A DNA stretch of 64,000 nucleotides from Nocardioides alpinus (GCF_900112035.1 NZ_FOKC01000001.1:310001-374000), one strand, 5' to 3'; positions 35,585 to 44,143 are shown, counted from the stretch's first letter. Notes: generated by a model from the sequence alone, not told the origin. A program made the numbers and translations.

Positions 35585-35744
35585 TAACCTGTGGTCCTGC
35601 CCGTCCGGCAGCGCTGGCCCCCGTCTGTCGCCGCCGCGCTGTATCTGACCGGACGGAAGAGAAGATCCACCGACCAGATGTGGTCGCGCTGAGGCACACC
35701 CCCAGTCCGGCAGCATCCAGACGACGCGAAGCAGGAGCAACGAC
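35585..35744 (+). promoter_or_regulatory. greA promoter and structured 5' leader
   Basis: TAACCT (35585-35590) fits a -10 hexamer, placing transcription start near 35597. The leader then opens with an extended inverted repeat: CCGTCCGG-CAGCGC (35601-35614) pairs with GCGCTG (35636-35641) and CCGGACGG (35649-35656), with seven unpaired bases in the right arm. The remaining 88 bases reach the greA ATG through GCAGGAGCAACGAC. Most neighbouring genes are leaderless, so a 148-base structured leader stands out. Confidence 0.5.
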
Positions 35745-36236
35745 ATGACCGACCAGGGCACCGTCTGGCTGACCCAGGAGGCCTACGACAAGCTGCAGGC
35801 CGAGATCGACGACCTCAAGGGCCCCAAGCGCACGGAGATCATCGAGAAGATCGCCGCTGCGCGCGACGAGGGCGACCTCAAGGAGAACAGCGGCTACCAC
35901 GCCGCCAAGGACGACCAGGGCAAGCAGGAGGCCCGGATCCGTCAGCTCGAGGACATGCTCCGTCGGGCCGAGGTCGGCGAGACGCCGGCCAACGACGGCG
36001 TCGTCGAGCCCGGCATGGTCGTCACGGTCGACTTCGGCGGTGGCGACACCGAGAAGTTCCTCCTCGGCGCCCGCGAGAACCTCACCGAGGGCGACGACCT
36101 CGACGTCTACTCGCCGCAGTCCGCGATGGGCGCGGCGATCAACGGCAAGTCCAAGGGCGACAAGGTGTCCTACACGACGCCCAACGGCAAGGACCTCAGC
36201 GTCACGATCGTCGACGCGGAGCCCTACCGGGCCTGA
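35745..36236 (+). CDS. greA: Transcription elongation factor GreA
   Basis: A 163-residue factor that rescues backtracked RNA polymerase by stimulating transcript cleavage. The N-terminal coiled coil (residues about 7-80) carries the acidic tip ARDEGDLKENSGYHAAKDDQ, and the C-terminal FKBP-like domain includes VVTVDFGGGDTEKFLLG and SPQSAMGAAINGKSKGD. Length and motifs are standard. AGGAG lies eight bases before the ATG. A structured leader precedes the gene. It converges with ilvA across a 9-bp-arm inverted repeat. Confidence 0.97.
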   Translation: MTDQGTVWLTQEAYDKLQAEIDDLKGPKRTEIIEKIAAARDEGDLKENSGYHAAKDDQGKQEARIRQLEDMLRRAEVGETPANDGVVEPGMVVTVDFGGGDTEKFLLGARENLTEGDDLDVYSPQSAMGAAINGKSKGDKVSYTTPNGKDLSVTIVDAEPYRA

Positions 36237-36281
36237 GCGTCGGTCTCACCTCTTCCCCGGGGCGGTGGCGTACGACGCTCA
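36234..36281. terminator. Inverted repeat containing both stop codons of convergent greA and ilvA
   Basis: TGAGCGTCG (36234-36242) and CGACGCTCA (36273-36281) are perfect inverted arms. The left arm begins with the greA TGA and the right arm ends with the ilvA stop. A G/C-rich 30-base loop (with CCCCGGGG inside) lies between. A shared bidirectional terminator is likely. Confidence 0.55.
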
Positions 36282-37487
36282 GTCGGCGACGCGGTAGCCG
36301 CGCTCGCGCAGCCGCGCCATCAGGTGCTCGGCGTGCGCCTCACCGCGGGTCTCGAGCTGGATCCGCACCTCGACCTCGTTGAGGGTCAGCGACGGGGAGA
36401 TCCGCTCGTGGGCGACCTCGAGGACGTTGGCGCCCTCGGCGCCCACCTCGGCGAGCAGCGAGGCGAGCCCGCCGGGGAGGTCGGGGATGCAGACGCGGAG
36501 GTAGAGGTAGCGCCCGGCGGCCGCGAGGCCGTGCCGGATCACCTTGCTGAGCAGGAGCGGGTCGATGTTGCCGCCGGACAGCACCGCGACGGCGGGCGTC
36601 TCGAAGCCGGTCGGGTTGTCCAGCAGCGCGGCCACTGCCGCGGCCCCGGCCGGCTCGACGACCTGCTTGGCCCGCTCGATCAGCGCCAGCAGGGCGCGCG
36701 AGAGCGACTCCTCCGACACCGTGACGATCTCGTCGACGTGGTCGCGCACGGCGGCGAAGGTGATGTCGCCGGGACGACCGACAGCGATGCCGTCGGCCAT
36801 GGTCTGCATCGACGCCAGCGGCACGGGCTCCCCCGCGGCGAGCGAGCCGGGGTAGGCCGCGGCTCCCTCGGCCTGCACCCCCACGACGCGTACGTCGGGG
36901 CGCAGCGCCTTGATCGCGATCGCCACGCCGGCCAGCAGCCCGCCACCGCCCGTGGGCACCAGCACGGTGCGTACGTCCGGTGCCTGCTCGAGGACCTCGA
37001 GGCCCAGCGTGCCCTGGCCCGCGACGATGTCGACGTGGTCGAACGGGTGGATGAGCACGGCCCCGGTCTCCTCGGCGAACGCGCGCGCGGCGACCATGGC
37101 GTCCTCGAGGTAGCGGCCGTGGAAGACCACGTCGGCGCCGTAGCCGCGGGTGGCCTTCTCCTTGGGGATCGGCGCCCCCTCGGGCATGAAGACGGTCGAG
37201 GAGATGCCCAGTGTCGTCGCCGCGAGCGCGACCCCCTGCGCGTGGTTGCCGGCCGACGCCGCGACCACGCCGTGGGCGCGCTCCTCCGCTGAGAGCCGGG
37301 AGATCCGGACGAAGGCACCGCGCGACTTGAACGACCCGGTCCGCTGGAGGTTCTCGCACTTCAGCGACACCGGACCGCCGGCCAGCGCGGACAGCCAGCG
37401 CGACTCCTCCATGGGCGTGGTGACGGTGACGTCCTCCAGCAGCTCGCGCGCGGCCAGGATGTCGGCCAGGGTCACCTGCTCGGTCAT
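36279..37487 (-). CDS. ilvA: Threonine ammonia-lyase with ACT domain
   Basis: A 402-residue PLP enzyme converting threonine to 2-oxobutanoate and ammonia, the first step toward isoleucine. The PLP lysine is Lys54 in RTGSFKSRGA; the phosphate-binding loop is PTGGGGLLAG; SAGNHAQGVA holds the substrate loop. The last 75 residues (LRVCIPDLPGGLASLLAEVG) form one ACT domain, so allosteric control is likely, as in short biosynthetic or catabolic (TdcB-like) forms. It is the final gene of the metB operon. Its ATG overlaps the AI-2E-type gene stop (ATGA). Confidence 0.94.
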   Translation of the reverse strand: MTEQVTLADILAARELLEDVTVTTPMEESRWLSALAGGPVSLKCENLQRTGSFKSRGAFVRISRLSAEERAHGVVAASAGNHAQGVALAATTLGISSTVFMPEGAPIPKEKATRGYGADVVFHGRYLEDAMVAARAFAEETGAVLIHPFDHVDIVAGQGTLGLEVLEQAPDVRTVLVPTGGGGLLAGVAIAIKALRPDVRVVGVQAEGAAAYPGSLAAGEPVPLASMQTMADGIAVGRPGDITFAAVRDHVDEIVTVSEESLSRALLALIERAKQVVEPAGAAAVAALLDNPTGFETPAVAVLSGGNIDPLLLSKVIRHGLAAAGRYLYLRVCIPDLPGGLASLLAEVGAEGANVLEVAHERISPSLTLNEVEVRIQLETRGEAHAEHLMARLRERGYRVAD

Positions 37488-38878
37488 GAGTCGTCCTTCA
37501 GCGTGGAGAGGTCGTCGGTGTGGTCGGGGTGGGGGTCACGCTCGGCCGACTCCCCCACGGGACTGTCGTTGGGCGGGACCTCGTCGGGTGGGACCCCGTC
37601 GGTGGCCAGGTCGTCCACGAGCGCCTCCTCCGCGTCGTCGCCCACACCGGTGTAGGTGGCGAGGTGCTGGGCCACGGCGTTGCCTGCGGCGGCAAGAGGC
37701 ACGGCGATCAGCGCGCCCGCGATGCCCGCGACGAGCACGCCGCAGCCGATCGCCACGATCACACCGAGCGGGTGCAGCGAGACGAAGCGGCCCATGAGGA
37801 ACGGCTGGAGGATGTGGCCCTCGATCTGCTGGACCAGGATCACGCCGCCGAGCATCAGGAGCGCCGTCCAGGGCCCCTGGTCGACGAGGGCGACGAGGAT
37901 GGCCACCGTGCCCGCGACGGTGGCGCCGATCATCGGCACGAACGCGCCGAGGAAGACGAGCACGCCCAGGGCGAAGACGAACGGCACGCCCAGGAAGAAC
38001 GCCACGAGCATGATCCCGATCGCGTCGGCCAGCGCCACCAGGACGGTGGCCCGGACGAACTGCGTGAGCGAGACCCAGGCGACCCGACCCGAGGCGTCGA
38101 CGCGCTCGCGGGCGGCACGCGGGGCGAGGCGGACCATCCACGCCCAGATGCGGTCACCGTCGGCGAGGAAGAAGTAGGTGGAGAACAGCACGATGAAGAA
38201 GCCCGCGACCACGTGACCGACCGCGGTGCCGACCTCGGTGACGCGGGTGACCACGCCATCGGTGCCGGTGCTGTCGGTGATGGCCGACTGCACCTCCTTG
38301 ATGTAGCCGTCGAGCTGCGAGTCGGAGATGCCGAGGGGTCCGGTGCGCAGCCACTCGCGCACCTGGTCGAGGCCGGTGACGACGGAGTCGGCGAGGTCGG
38401 TCGCCCCCTGGGCGACCTGCTGGCCGACGAAGGTCAGCAGCAGCGCGACCGTGCTGATCCCGAGGACCATCACGATCCCGGCCGAGGGTCCGCGGGGCAG
38501 GCCGACCCGGCGCAGCCCGTGCACCAGCGGGATCGCGAGCGCCGCCCCGAGGAGCGCGATCGCCAGCGGGAGGGTGATCACCGCGAAGTAGCGCATCGTC
38601 CACAGCAGCCCGAGCGCTGCGACCACGATGACGATGAGGCGCCACGACCACGCGGCGGCGAGGTCGAGGCCCCACGGCACCTGGGCACGGCTGAAGTTGG
38701 ACGGACCGGTCGTGAAGGCAGGCTCGGCCCGCCGCTCCGCGCGCACCTGGGCCCACTGCGCCACGATCCGCTCGGTCAGCCGGTCGTCGTCCTCGGTGCG
38801 CCCCAGGGGCGGGAAGAGTCGGCGGCGCGTCGACTCGTCGTCGAGGTCGGGCGCCTGGTTGTCGCTCACGTCGGTCAC
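37484..38878 (-). CDS. AI-2E family (PerM-like) transporter
   Basis: A 464-residue membrane protein with about eight helices. Signature segments: AVGHVVAGFFIVLFSTYFFLADGD, ALADAIGIMLVAFFLGVPF, GAFVPMIGATVAG and QQIEGHILQPFLMGRFVSLH. The N-terminal 70 residues are soluble and charged; the C-terminal tail is acidic and Pro-rich. Family members move small molecules or ions, and AI-2 export is shown for only one. The GTG at 38878 is given. GTG 38869 is an alternative. The gene lies inside a coupled operon. Confidence 0.87.
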   Translation of the reverse strand: MTDVSDNQAPDLDDESTRRRLFPPLGRTEDDDRLTERIVAQWAQVRAERRAEPAFTTGPSNFSRAQVPWGLDLAAAWSWRLIVIVVAALGLLWTMRYFAVITLPLAIALLGAALAIPLVHGLRRVGLPRGPSAGIVMVLGISTVALLLTFVGQQVAQGATDLADSVVTGLDQVREWLRTGPLGISDSQLDGYIKEVQSAITDSTGTDGVVTRVTEVGTAVGHVVAGFFIVLFSTYFFLADGDRIWAWMVRLAPRAARERVDASGRVAWVSLTQFVRATVLVALADAIGIMLVAFFLGVPFVFALGVLVFLGAFVPMIGATVAGTVAILVALVDQGPWTALLMLGGVILVQQIEGHILQPFLMGRFVSLHPLGVIVAIGCGVLVAGIAGALIAVPLAAAGNAVAQHLATYTGVGDDAEEALVDDLATDGVPPDEVPPNDSPVGESAERDPHPDHTDDLSTLKDDS

Positions 38879-38883
38879 GCTAC

Positions 38884-40272
38884 TCAGTACCCACTCCGCA
38901 GGCTTCCCAGCAGCCGGTGCGCCGCCAGGGGGTGGTCCTCGGCCAGCAGGCCGGCGGCCGCCAGCACGTAGTCGCCGTCCACGACGACCACCGGGTCGCG
39001 CGGCAGCTGCCACCCTCCCTCGAAGGCGTCGCCCGTCGCAGGGATCAGCACACGTCGTACGCCGTCGGGGCCCCCGTGGCGCAGCACCCCGCCCGATCCC
39101 ACCATCAGGTCGACCTCGCGGAGGTCCTTGCCGCTGCGCTCGACGACGCGCCCCTCAGGGCTGACGACGACCTTGCTGCGACCGGCGTGGCGCTCGAGCG
39201 CGATCCGGACCGCCGCTGCGGCGATCTCCAGGTCGGCGTCACGCTCGTGCGCGTCGGCGGGCAGGAAGTCGGGGTGCGTGCGGCGACGCAGGGCGGCAGC
39301 CGCGAGGTCGTCGCGTCCGGCCGCCTCCACCGTCGAGACCGCCGACCACCGCATGCCGAGGTCCCCCTCGACGGTCCGGGTGACGGGTGTCGTGGCCACC
39401 ACCTCGCGGGCCAGGCCACTGTCCTCCGGGTCGAGCTCGACGACGCTGTGCACGTCTGTGGTGGCGCCGCCGACGTCGACGACGACCACGTCGCCCGCGC
39501 CGCGGTGCTGGTCGTCGGTCCCGCGGGCCAGCAGCTCGACGCCGGTCAGCACCACGTCGGGGGTGGCGCCGCGCACGAGGTCGACGAACGTCCGACCGCG
39601 CGCGTCGGTGCGGCTGCTCAGGTGCTTGCCGCCGATCACGTGGCTCAGGAAGATCTCGCGGATCGCGCGCCGCGCGCTGTCGGGGGCGAGCACGCCGATC
39701 TTCGGCACGACGTTGTCCGCCAGGACGTACGGGGTCCCTGACGCGGCCAGCCGCGAGGCGACCACGGGCTGCGACTCGATGTTGCCGGCGACGACGACCG
39801 GGCCGGTCCACGGGGTGCGGGCCAGGGCGTCGGCGTCACTCTCGAGCACCTCGGCGTTTCCGCCGTCGGTGCCGCCGACGAGGAGGACGACGTCGGGCTC
39901 GGAGCCGCGCAGGTCGGCCAGCTTGGCGGCGTCGAGGCCCCCGGACAGCACCAGCACGACCTTCCCGCCGCTGGACAGCGCCACCCGGCGTCCTGCCTCG
40001 GCGGTGACCAGCTCCTCGTTGCCGACGACGGCGATCCGCAGCCCGCCCCCGGCACTGGAGCAGGCGAGCACGTCGGCGTCGGGGGCACGCGGATCCTGCT
40101 CGGCCAGCACGGCCATGCAGGCGTCGTACCCGTCGAGGACGTCACCCACCCCGTCGGCGTCGGGGAGCGTGGTCGGGTGGCTGGCGGTGGCGAGGAGGTC
40201 GCCGGAGTCGAGGTCGACGAGCACCGCCTTGGTGAAGGTCGAGCCGAAGTCGACGCAGACGACGAGGCTCAC
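38884..40272 (-). CDS. MutL-type (glutamate mutase L) ASKHA-fold protein
   Basis: A 462-residue protein of the GlmL/MutL family, not the mismatch-repair MutL. The actin-like ATPase start VVCVDFGSTFTKAVLVDLDS, the second phosphate loop VVVVDVGGATTDVHSVV, and VVVAGNIESQPVV and GGTDGGNAEVL are typical. In clostridia MutL lies between the subunits of B12-dependent glutamate or ornithine mutase and is thought to act as a chaperone or reactivase. No mutase gene is adjacent here, so its partner must be elsewhere or different. It overlaps DUF202 by four bases and is followed by the AI-2E-type gene after five bases. Confidence 0.85.
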   Translation of the reverse strand: MSLVVCVDFGSTFTKAVLVDLDSGDLLATASHPTTLPDADGVGDVLDGYDACMAVLAEQDPRAPDADVLACSSAGGGLRIAVVGNEELVTAEAGRRVALSSGGKVVLVLSGGLDAAKLADLRGSEPDVVLLVGGTDGGNAEVLESDADALARTPWTGPVVVAGNIESQPVVASRLAASGTPYVLADNVVPKIGVLAPDSARRAIREIFLSHVIGGKHLSSRTDARGRTFVDLVRGATPDVVLTGVELLARGTDDQHRGAGDVVVVDVGGATTDVHSVVELDPEDSGLAREVVATTPVTRTVEGDLGMRWSAVSTVEAAGRDDLAAAALRRRTHPDFLPADAHERDADLEIAAAAVRIALERHAGRSKVVVSPEGRVVERSGKDLREVDLMVGSGGVLRHGGPDGVRRVLIPATGDAFEGGWQLPRDPVVVVDGDYVLAAAGLLAEDHPLAAHRLLGSLRSGY

Positions 40273-40604
40273 ACCAGCACCGAGAGCCCGGCGAGGACGC
40301 TGAGCACCAGCACGGACACCACCACGACGGGTACGCCGATGCCGCGGGGCAGCGGCCGGCCGTCGCGGATCGCCGCGTCCGCCTGCTGGAAGCGCTGCCA
40401 GCCCACCACCGAGGTCACCGCCGCGGCCACCAGCAGCCCGATCCCGAGGGCGTACTCGGCCCAGGAGTCCTGCAGGAGGTGGAGCGCGCCGACCGCCGCG
40501 ACGAGGAGCCCGACGGCCGTCCGCTCGTAGGCCAGGAACGTGCGCTCGTTGGCCAGCGAGTAGCGCGGGTCCGTCGGGTCGGATCCGGGGCCGGTCGTGC
40601 TCAC
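40269..40604 (-). CDS. DUF202 (YidH-type) membrane protein
   Basis: A 111-residue protein with three transmembrane helices. The conserved opening YSLANERTFLAYERTAVGLL is the DUF202 signature; RFQQADAAIRDGRPLPRG joins helices 2 and 3. Function unknown. It overlaps metB upstream (GTGA) and the MutL-like gene downstream by four bases each, so it is made with them in one operon. Confidence 0.9.
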   Translation of the reverse strand: MSTTGPGSDPTDPRYSLANERTFLAYERTAVGLLVAAVGALHLLQDSWAEYALGIGLLVAAAVTSVVGWQRFQQADAAIRDGRPLPRGIGVPVVVVSVLVLSVLAGLSVLV

Positions 40605-41761
40605 CCCAGGGCCCGGTCCAGGTCCGCGACCAGGTCCTCGACGCTCTCGATGCCGACGCTCAGCCGGATCAGGTCGTCGGGGACCTCCAGGTCGGTGCCG
40701 GCCACGCTGGCGTGGGTCATCCGGCCCGGGTGCTCGATGAGCGACTCGACGCCGCCCAGCGACTCACCCAGGGTGAAGACCTCGGCGCGCTCGCAGACGG
40801 CGAGCGCCCGGTCGAGGCCGCCGACGACGCGGAACGAGATCATCCCGCCGAAGCGCTTCATCTGGCGCGCGGCGACCTCGTGGCCGGGGTGGGCCGCGAG
40901 GCCGGGGTAGATGACCTCCGCGATCCGCGGGTCGCCGTCGAGGAACTCCACGATCTTCTCGGCGTTGTCGCAGTGACGGTCCATCCTGACCCCGAGGGTC
41001 TTGAGGCCGCGGTGGGTGAGGAAGGCGTCGAACGGACCCGCGACCGCACCCATCGCGTTCTGGTGGAAGCCGATCTTGTCGGCCAGCTCGAGGTCGCGCA
41101 CGACCACGGCCCCACCGACGACGTCGCTGTGCCCGCCGACGTACTTGGTCGTCGAGTGCAGCACCACGTCGGCACCCAGGGTCAACGGCTGCTGGAGGTA
41201 GGGCGAGGCGAAGGTGTTGTCCACGACCAGCAGCGCGCCGGCGTCGTGGGCGACGGTGGCGAGCGCCTCGATGTCGCCGATGGTGAGCATCGGGTTGGTG
41301 GGGGTCTCCACCCACACCAGCTTCGTACGCCCGGGCTCGATGGCCGCGGTGACCGCGGCGACGTCCGCCACCGGTGCCGGGCTGTGGTCGAGGCCCCAGA
41401 CCTTGGCGACCTTGTCGAAGAGGCGGAACGTGCCGCCGTAGGCGTCGTCGGGGATCACCACGTGGTCGCCGGGGCGGGTCAGCGCCCGGATGACGGCGTC
41501 CTCGGCCGCCAGGCCGGAGGCGAAGGCGAACCCCTTCTCGCCGTCCTCGACGGCGGCGAGGGCTCCCTCGAGCGCCGTACGCGTGGGGTTGGCGGAGCGG
41601 CTGTACTCGTAGCCGCCGCGCAGGCCACCGACACCGTCCTGCTTGTAGGTGCTGCTGGCGTAGATGGGCGGGTTGACCGCCCCGGTCATCGCGTCGGGCT
41701 CGTAGCCGGCGTGGATCGCACGCGTCTCGAACCCGGCCTTGTTGGCGCGTTCCTGGGTCAC
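40601..41761 (-). CDS. metB: Cystathionine gamma-synthase/lyase (PLP)
   Basis: A 386-residue fold-type I PLP enzyme linking O-succinyl- or O-acetylhomoserine and cysteine through cystathionine. The PLP lysine is Lys206 in LHSTTKYVGGHSD. Further signatures are YEYSRSANPTRTALE, DNTFASPYLQQP and FTLGESLGGVESLIEHP. Synthase and gamma-lyase cannot be separated with confidence by eye; MetB is favoured by the actinobacterial context near cbs. The GTG at 41761 follows TACGCT and six bases, so this is probably the leaderless first gene of the five-gene operon. Confidence 0.92.
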   Translation of the reverse strand: MTQERANKAGFETRAIHAGYEPDAMTGAVNPPIYASSTYKQDGVGGLRGGYEYSRSANPTRTALEGALAAVEDGEKGFAFASGLAAEDAVIRALTRPGDHVVIPDDAYGGTFRLFDKVAKVWGLDHSPAPVADVAAVTAAIEPGRTKLVWVETPTNPMLTIGDIEALATVAHDAGALLVVDNTFASPYLQQPLTLGADVVLHSTTKYVGGHSDVVGGAVVVRDLELADKIGFHQNAMGAVAGPFDAFLTHRGLKTLGVRMDRHCDNAEKIVEFLDGDPRIAEVIYPGLAAHPGHEVAARQMKRFGGMISFRVVGGLDRALAVCERAEVFTLGESLGGVESLIEHPGRMTHASVAGTDLEVPDDLIRLSVGIESVEDLVADLDRALG

Positions 41762-41782
41762 CCGCCGAGCGTAGACCCAGCA

Positions 41783-41817
41783 GAACGGCCGCCACACCCA
41801 CGGGGTGGCGGCCGTTC
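41783..41817 (-). terminator. Strong hairpin terminator between the tail-fibre-like gene and metB
   Basis: GAACGGCCGCCAC and GTGGCGGCCGTTC form a perfect 13-base stem with a nine-base loop. It begins 22 bases past the stop at 41840. A short GTTCGTTT tract follows on the plus strand. Confidence 0.75.
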
Positions 41818-41839
41818 GTTTGATCGACCCCAGGTCACG

Positions 41840-42634
41840 TCACCTCGTTGCGCCTGTACCCAGGGGCTCGTCCGAACCGGTCGAACCGGAGCCGGGGCTG
41901 ACTCGTCCCGGTGCGGTGGCGACCACAGCGGTGGGGCGCGCAGCCCAGGTTCCGAATGCCTGCATGGAACCCGCGGCGTTCGAGGTCGTGAAGAGGGTGG
42001 CCCCCCACGGGTCGGAAGCCGTTCCGAAGCATGAGGACGTCGACGCCTTGCAGCTGAAGACAGTGCCGGCGTTGGAGGACAACGAGGCGAAGACGCACAG
42101 GTGGCCCGGGGATGCGTCAGGCGCGGTGACGCTGCCCGAGCAACCAGCCGGCGGGACACCCCCGACGGGAATGATGTGGACCTCCGGTGCCGATGCGAAC
42201 GTCGTGCCGAAGCTGATGTCAGTGCCGTCGAACTGGTTCGCCGCGGTCGCAACGTTCAGGATCATGTAGCTACCTCGCACCAACGACGTGCTGCGCGCGT
42301 AGCGCCCGTCGCTCTCGGCCTTCGAGTACCCCGACCCGGCGGCGGCGTACTTCGCGTCAGCCTCGGCCTTCGAGTAGGTCTCCGCCTTCGTGTAGCCCGA
42401 GCCAGCCGGCTCGTACGACCCCTTGGGCTGGTACTTCGCGTCGCTCTGCGCCTTGGTGTAGTAGCGCTTGTCCGCCAGCGGCTTGAGGTTCTTCTTCCAG
42501 ATCTTCTTCCAGCTCGTGGCCACCGCGTTGCTGACCTCGGCACCGGCGGGGGTGACGGCCATCAGGCCTCCACCGACGAGAACCCCCAGAAGCACGGCAA
42601 CGAGGAGCTGCCGAACCGATCGACGTGACGACAT
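41840..42634 (-). CDS. Secreted protein with phage tail-fibre-like YxKAExDAKY repeats
   Basis: A 264-residue exported protein with a signal peptide (RQLLVAVLLGVLVGGGLMAV, cleavage near PAGAEV). Residues about 36-115 begin SWKKIWKKNLKPLADKRYYT and continue with three or four degenerate repeats: YTKAQSDAKYQPKGSY, YSKAEADAKYAAAGSG, YSKAESDGRYA. Such repeats occur in phage tail and collar fibres, where they build trimeric stalks. The C-terminal 150 residues form an unrecognised domain with three to four cysteines (PPAGCSGSV, GHLCVF, FSCKASTSSC). AAAGGAAA precedes the ATG. A surface fibre or adhesin is plausible; no phage genes adjoin. Confidence 0.72.
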   Translation of the reverse strand: MSSRRSVRQLLVAVLLGVLVGGGLMAVTPAGAEVSNAVATSWKKIWKKNLKPLADKRYYTKAQSDAKYQPKGSYEPAGSGYTKAETYSKAEADAKYAAAGSGYSKAESDGRYARSTSLVRGSYMILNVATAANQFDGTDISFGTTFASAPEVHIIPVGGVPPAGCSGSVTAPDASPGHLCVFASLSSNAGTVFSCKASTSSCFGTASDPWGATLFTTSNAAGSMQAFGTWAARPTAVVATAPGRVSPGSGSTGSDEPLGTGATR

Positions 42635-42806
42635 GATGCGTTTCCTTTCGACGGATGTGCCCCGGCCTCCTGGGGCACTCGGACACGTTCCTCCCGCCGC
42701 AGACCGGGCGCATCGGTGACAGCACGACGTCTAGTCCACGTAATTTCACGGATGGGCCGGCCGAGCGACGTTCCCGGGCACTTGTCCGACCGGGGAGAAT
42801 GGGGCC

Positions 42807-43457
42807 ATGTTCGGATTCGGCAAGCCCACCACCCTCCCCACACCCGACCAGGCCCTCCCCGGCCGCTCGGAATCCACGTGGAGCCTCGGCGACCACGTCG
42901 TCCTCGACGCGCCGGTCATCACCCCCGACGCGCCGGCCGGCCACGAGGTCGCGATCCTCGGCCTCGGCTGCTTCTGGGGCGCCGAGGAGATCTACTGGCA
43001 GATCCCCGGCGTGTGGTCCACGTCCGTCGGCTACGCCGGCGGCAGCACGCCCAACCCCACCTACGACGAGGTCTGCAGCGGCCGCACCGGCCACACCGAG
43101 GCGATCCGTATCGTCTTCGACCCCGCGGTCGTGTCCTACGCCGACCTGATCAAGAAGTTCTTCGAGATCCACGACCCGACCCAGGGGATGCGCCAGGGCA
43201 ACGACGTCGGCACGCAGTACCGCTCGGCGATCTACTGGACGACGCCCGAGCAGGAGCAGACCGCGCGCGAGCTGACCAAGGCGTACGGCGACGAGCTGGC
43301 GCGCCGCGGCCTCGGCGAGATCACCACCGAGATCCGGCCGTCGAGCGAGACGCCGTACTTCTATGCCGAGGACGCCCACCAGCAGTACCTCGCCAAGAAC
43401 CCTTTCGGCTACCGGTGCCACGCCAACACCGGCGTGAAGTTCCCCGCGACTGCGTGA
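42807..43457 (+). CDS. msrA: Peptide-methionine (S)-S-oxide reductase
   Basis: A 216-residue repair enzyme reducing methionine S-sulfoxide in proteins. The catalytic Cys55 is in LGLGCFWGAEE, followed by SVGYAGGSTPNPTYDEVCSG, GHTEAIRIVFDP and QYRSAIYW. A resolving Cys is in FGYRCHANTG near the C-terminus. The 45-residue N-terminal extension is usual for E. coli-like long MsrA. GAGAAT plus six bases precedes the ATG at 42807. It converges with the GntR gene two bases apart. Confidence 0.95.
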   Translation: MFGFGKPTTLPTPDQALPGRSESTWSLGDHVVLDAPVITPDAPAGHEVAILGLGCFWGAEEIYWQIPGVWSTSVGYAGGSTPNPTYDEVCSGRTGHTEAIRIVFDPAVVSYADLIKKFFEIHDPTQGMRQGNDVGTQYRSAIYWTTPEQEQTARELTKAYGDELARRGLGEITTEIRPSSETPYFYAEDAHQQYLAKNPFGYRCHANTGVKFPATA

Positions 43458-43459
43458 GG

Positions 43460-44140
43460 TCAGCCCATGAAGGGCTGGAAGATCTCCCGGACGAGACCTG
43501 ACGCGCGGTCCGCGTCTCCGGCTGCGATGGCTTCGACCAGGTCGTGGTGGTGACGGTGCGCAACCTCCGCGTCGCCTGACTCGTCGTCGCGCATGTGCTC
43601 GGCGAAGACGTCGGTCATGCTTGCGTAGAGCTGCAGGTAGAGCGGGTTGTGCGTCGCCGCGACGACGGCGAGGTGCAGTGCGAGGTCGGCACCGGCCCTG
43701 AGGTCGGGATCGCCCGTGGCCCAGCTCGACTCGCGCTCGTCGCGCAGCGTGCGGAGCCGCTCGACGTCGGAGTCGGTACGCCGGAGGGCCGCCAGGGACG
43801 CTGCGGTGCTGTCGAGAGCGAGGCGCAGCTCCAGGTAGTGGTGGCGGCTGCCGCCCGCCAGCTCGCGCACGAGCGTGCCGTTGAGCTCGGAGCTCGAGAT
43901 GACGAAGGTGCCGCGGCCCTGCTCCCGGCTGAGCAGGCCCGCGTGCACGAGCGACTGGAGCGCCTCGCGGACCGTGTTGCGGCCCACCCCGAACGCGTCG
44001 ACGAGATCCGCCTCGACCGGAATGCGCTCGCCGACCGGCCAGCGGCCGGAGGCGATCTCCTCCTGGAAACGTGCGGCGACCTGGTCGATCAGTCCCACTC
44101 GCCGCACCGGTCGGCGTGTGCCAGACTGGCTCGAATTCAT
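43460..44140 (-). CDS. GntR-family (FadR/FCD subgroup) regulator
   Basis: A 226-residue repressor-type protein. Winged helix-turn-helix in residues about 15-80 (IPVEADLVDAFGVGRNTVREALQSLVHAGLL, given in part). The all-helical FCD effector domain has candidate metal-ligand His residues in LHLAVVAATHNPLY and VAHRHHHDLVEA. It is divergent from an MFS transporter, and a 13-bp palindrome lies between them, suggesting local control of that exporter by a small organic acid or amino acid. Effector unknown. Confidence 0.9.
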   Translation of the reverse strand: MNSSQSGTRRPVRRVGLIDQVAARFQEEIASGRWPVGERIPVEADLVDAFGVGRNTVREALQSLVHAGLLSREQGRGTFVISSSELNGTLVRELAGGSRHHYLELRLALDSTAASLAALRRTDSDVERLRTLRDERESSWATGDPDLRAGADLALHLAVVAATHNPLYLQLYASMTDVFAEHMRDDESGDAEVAHRHHHDLVEAIAAGDADRASGLVREIFQPFMG

Positions 44141-44143
44141 CCC

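Noticed and set aside
38884..40272. DNA mismatch-repair MutL
   Set aside because: The sequence has the actin-like ASKHA motifs of glutamate mutase L, not the GHKL ATPase motifs of mismatch-repair MutL.
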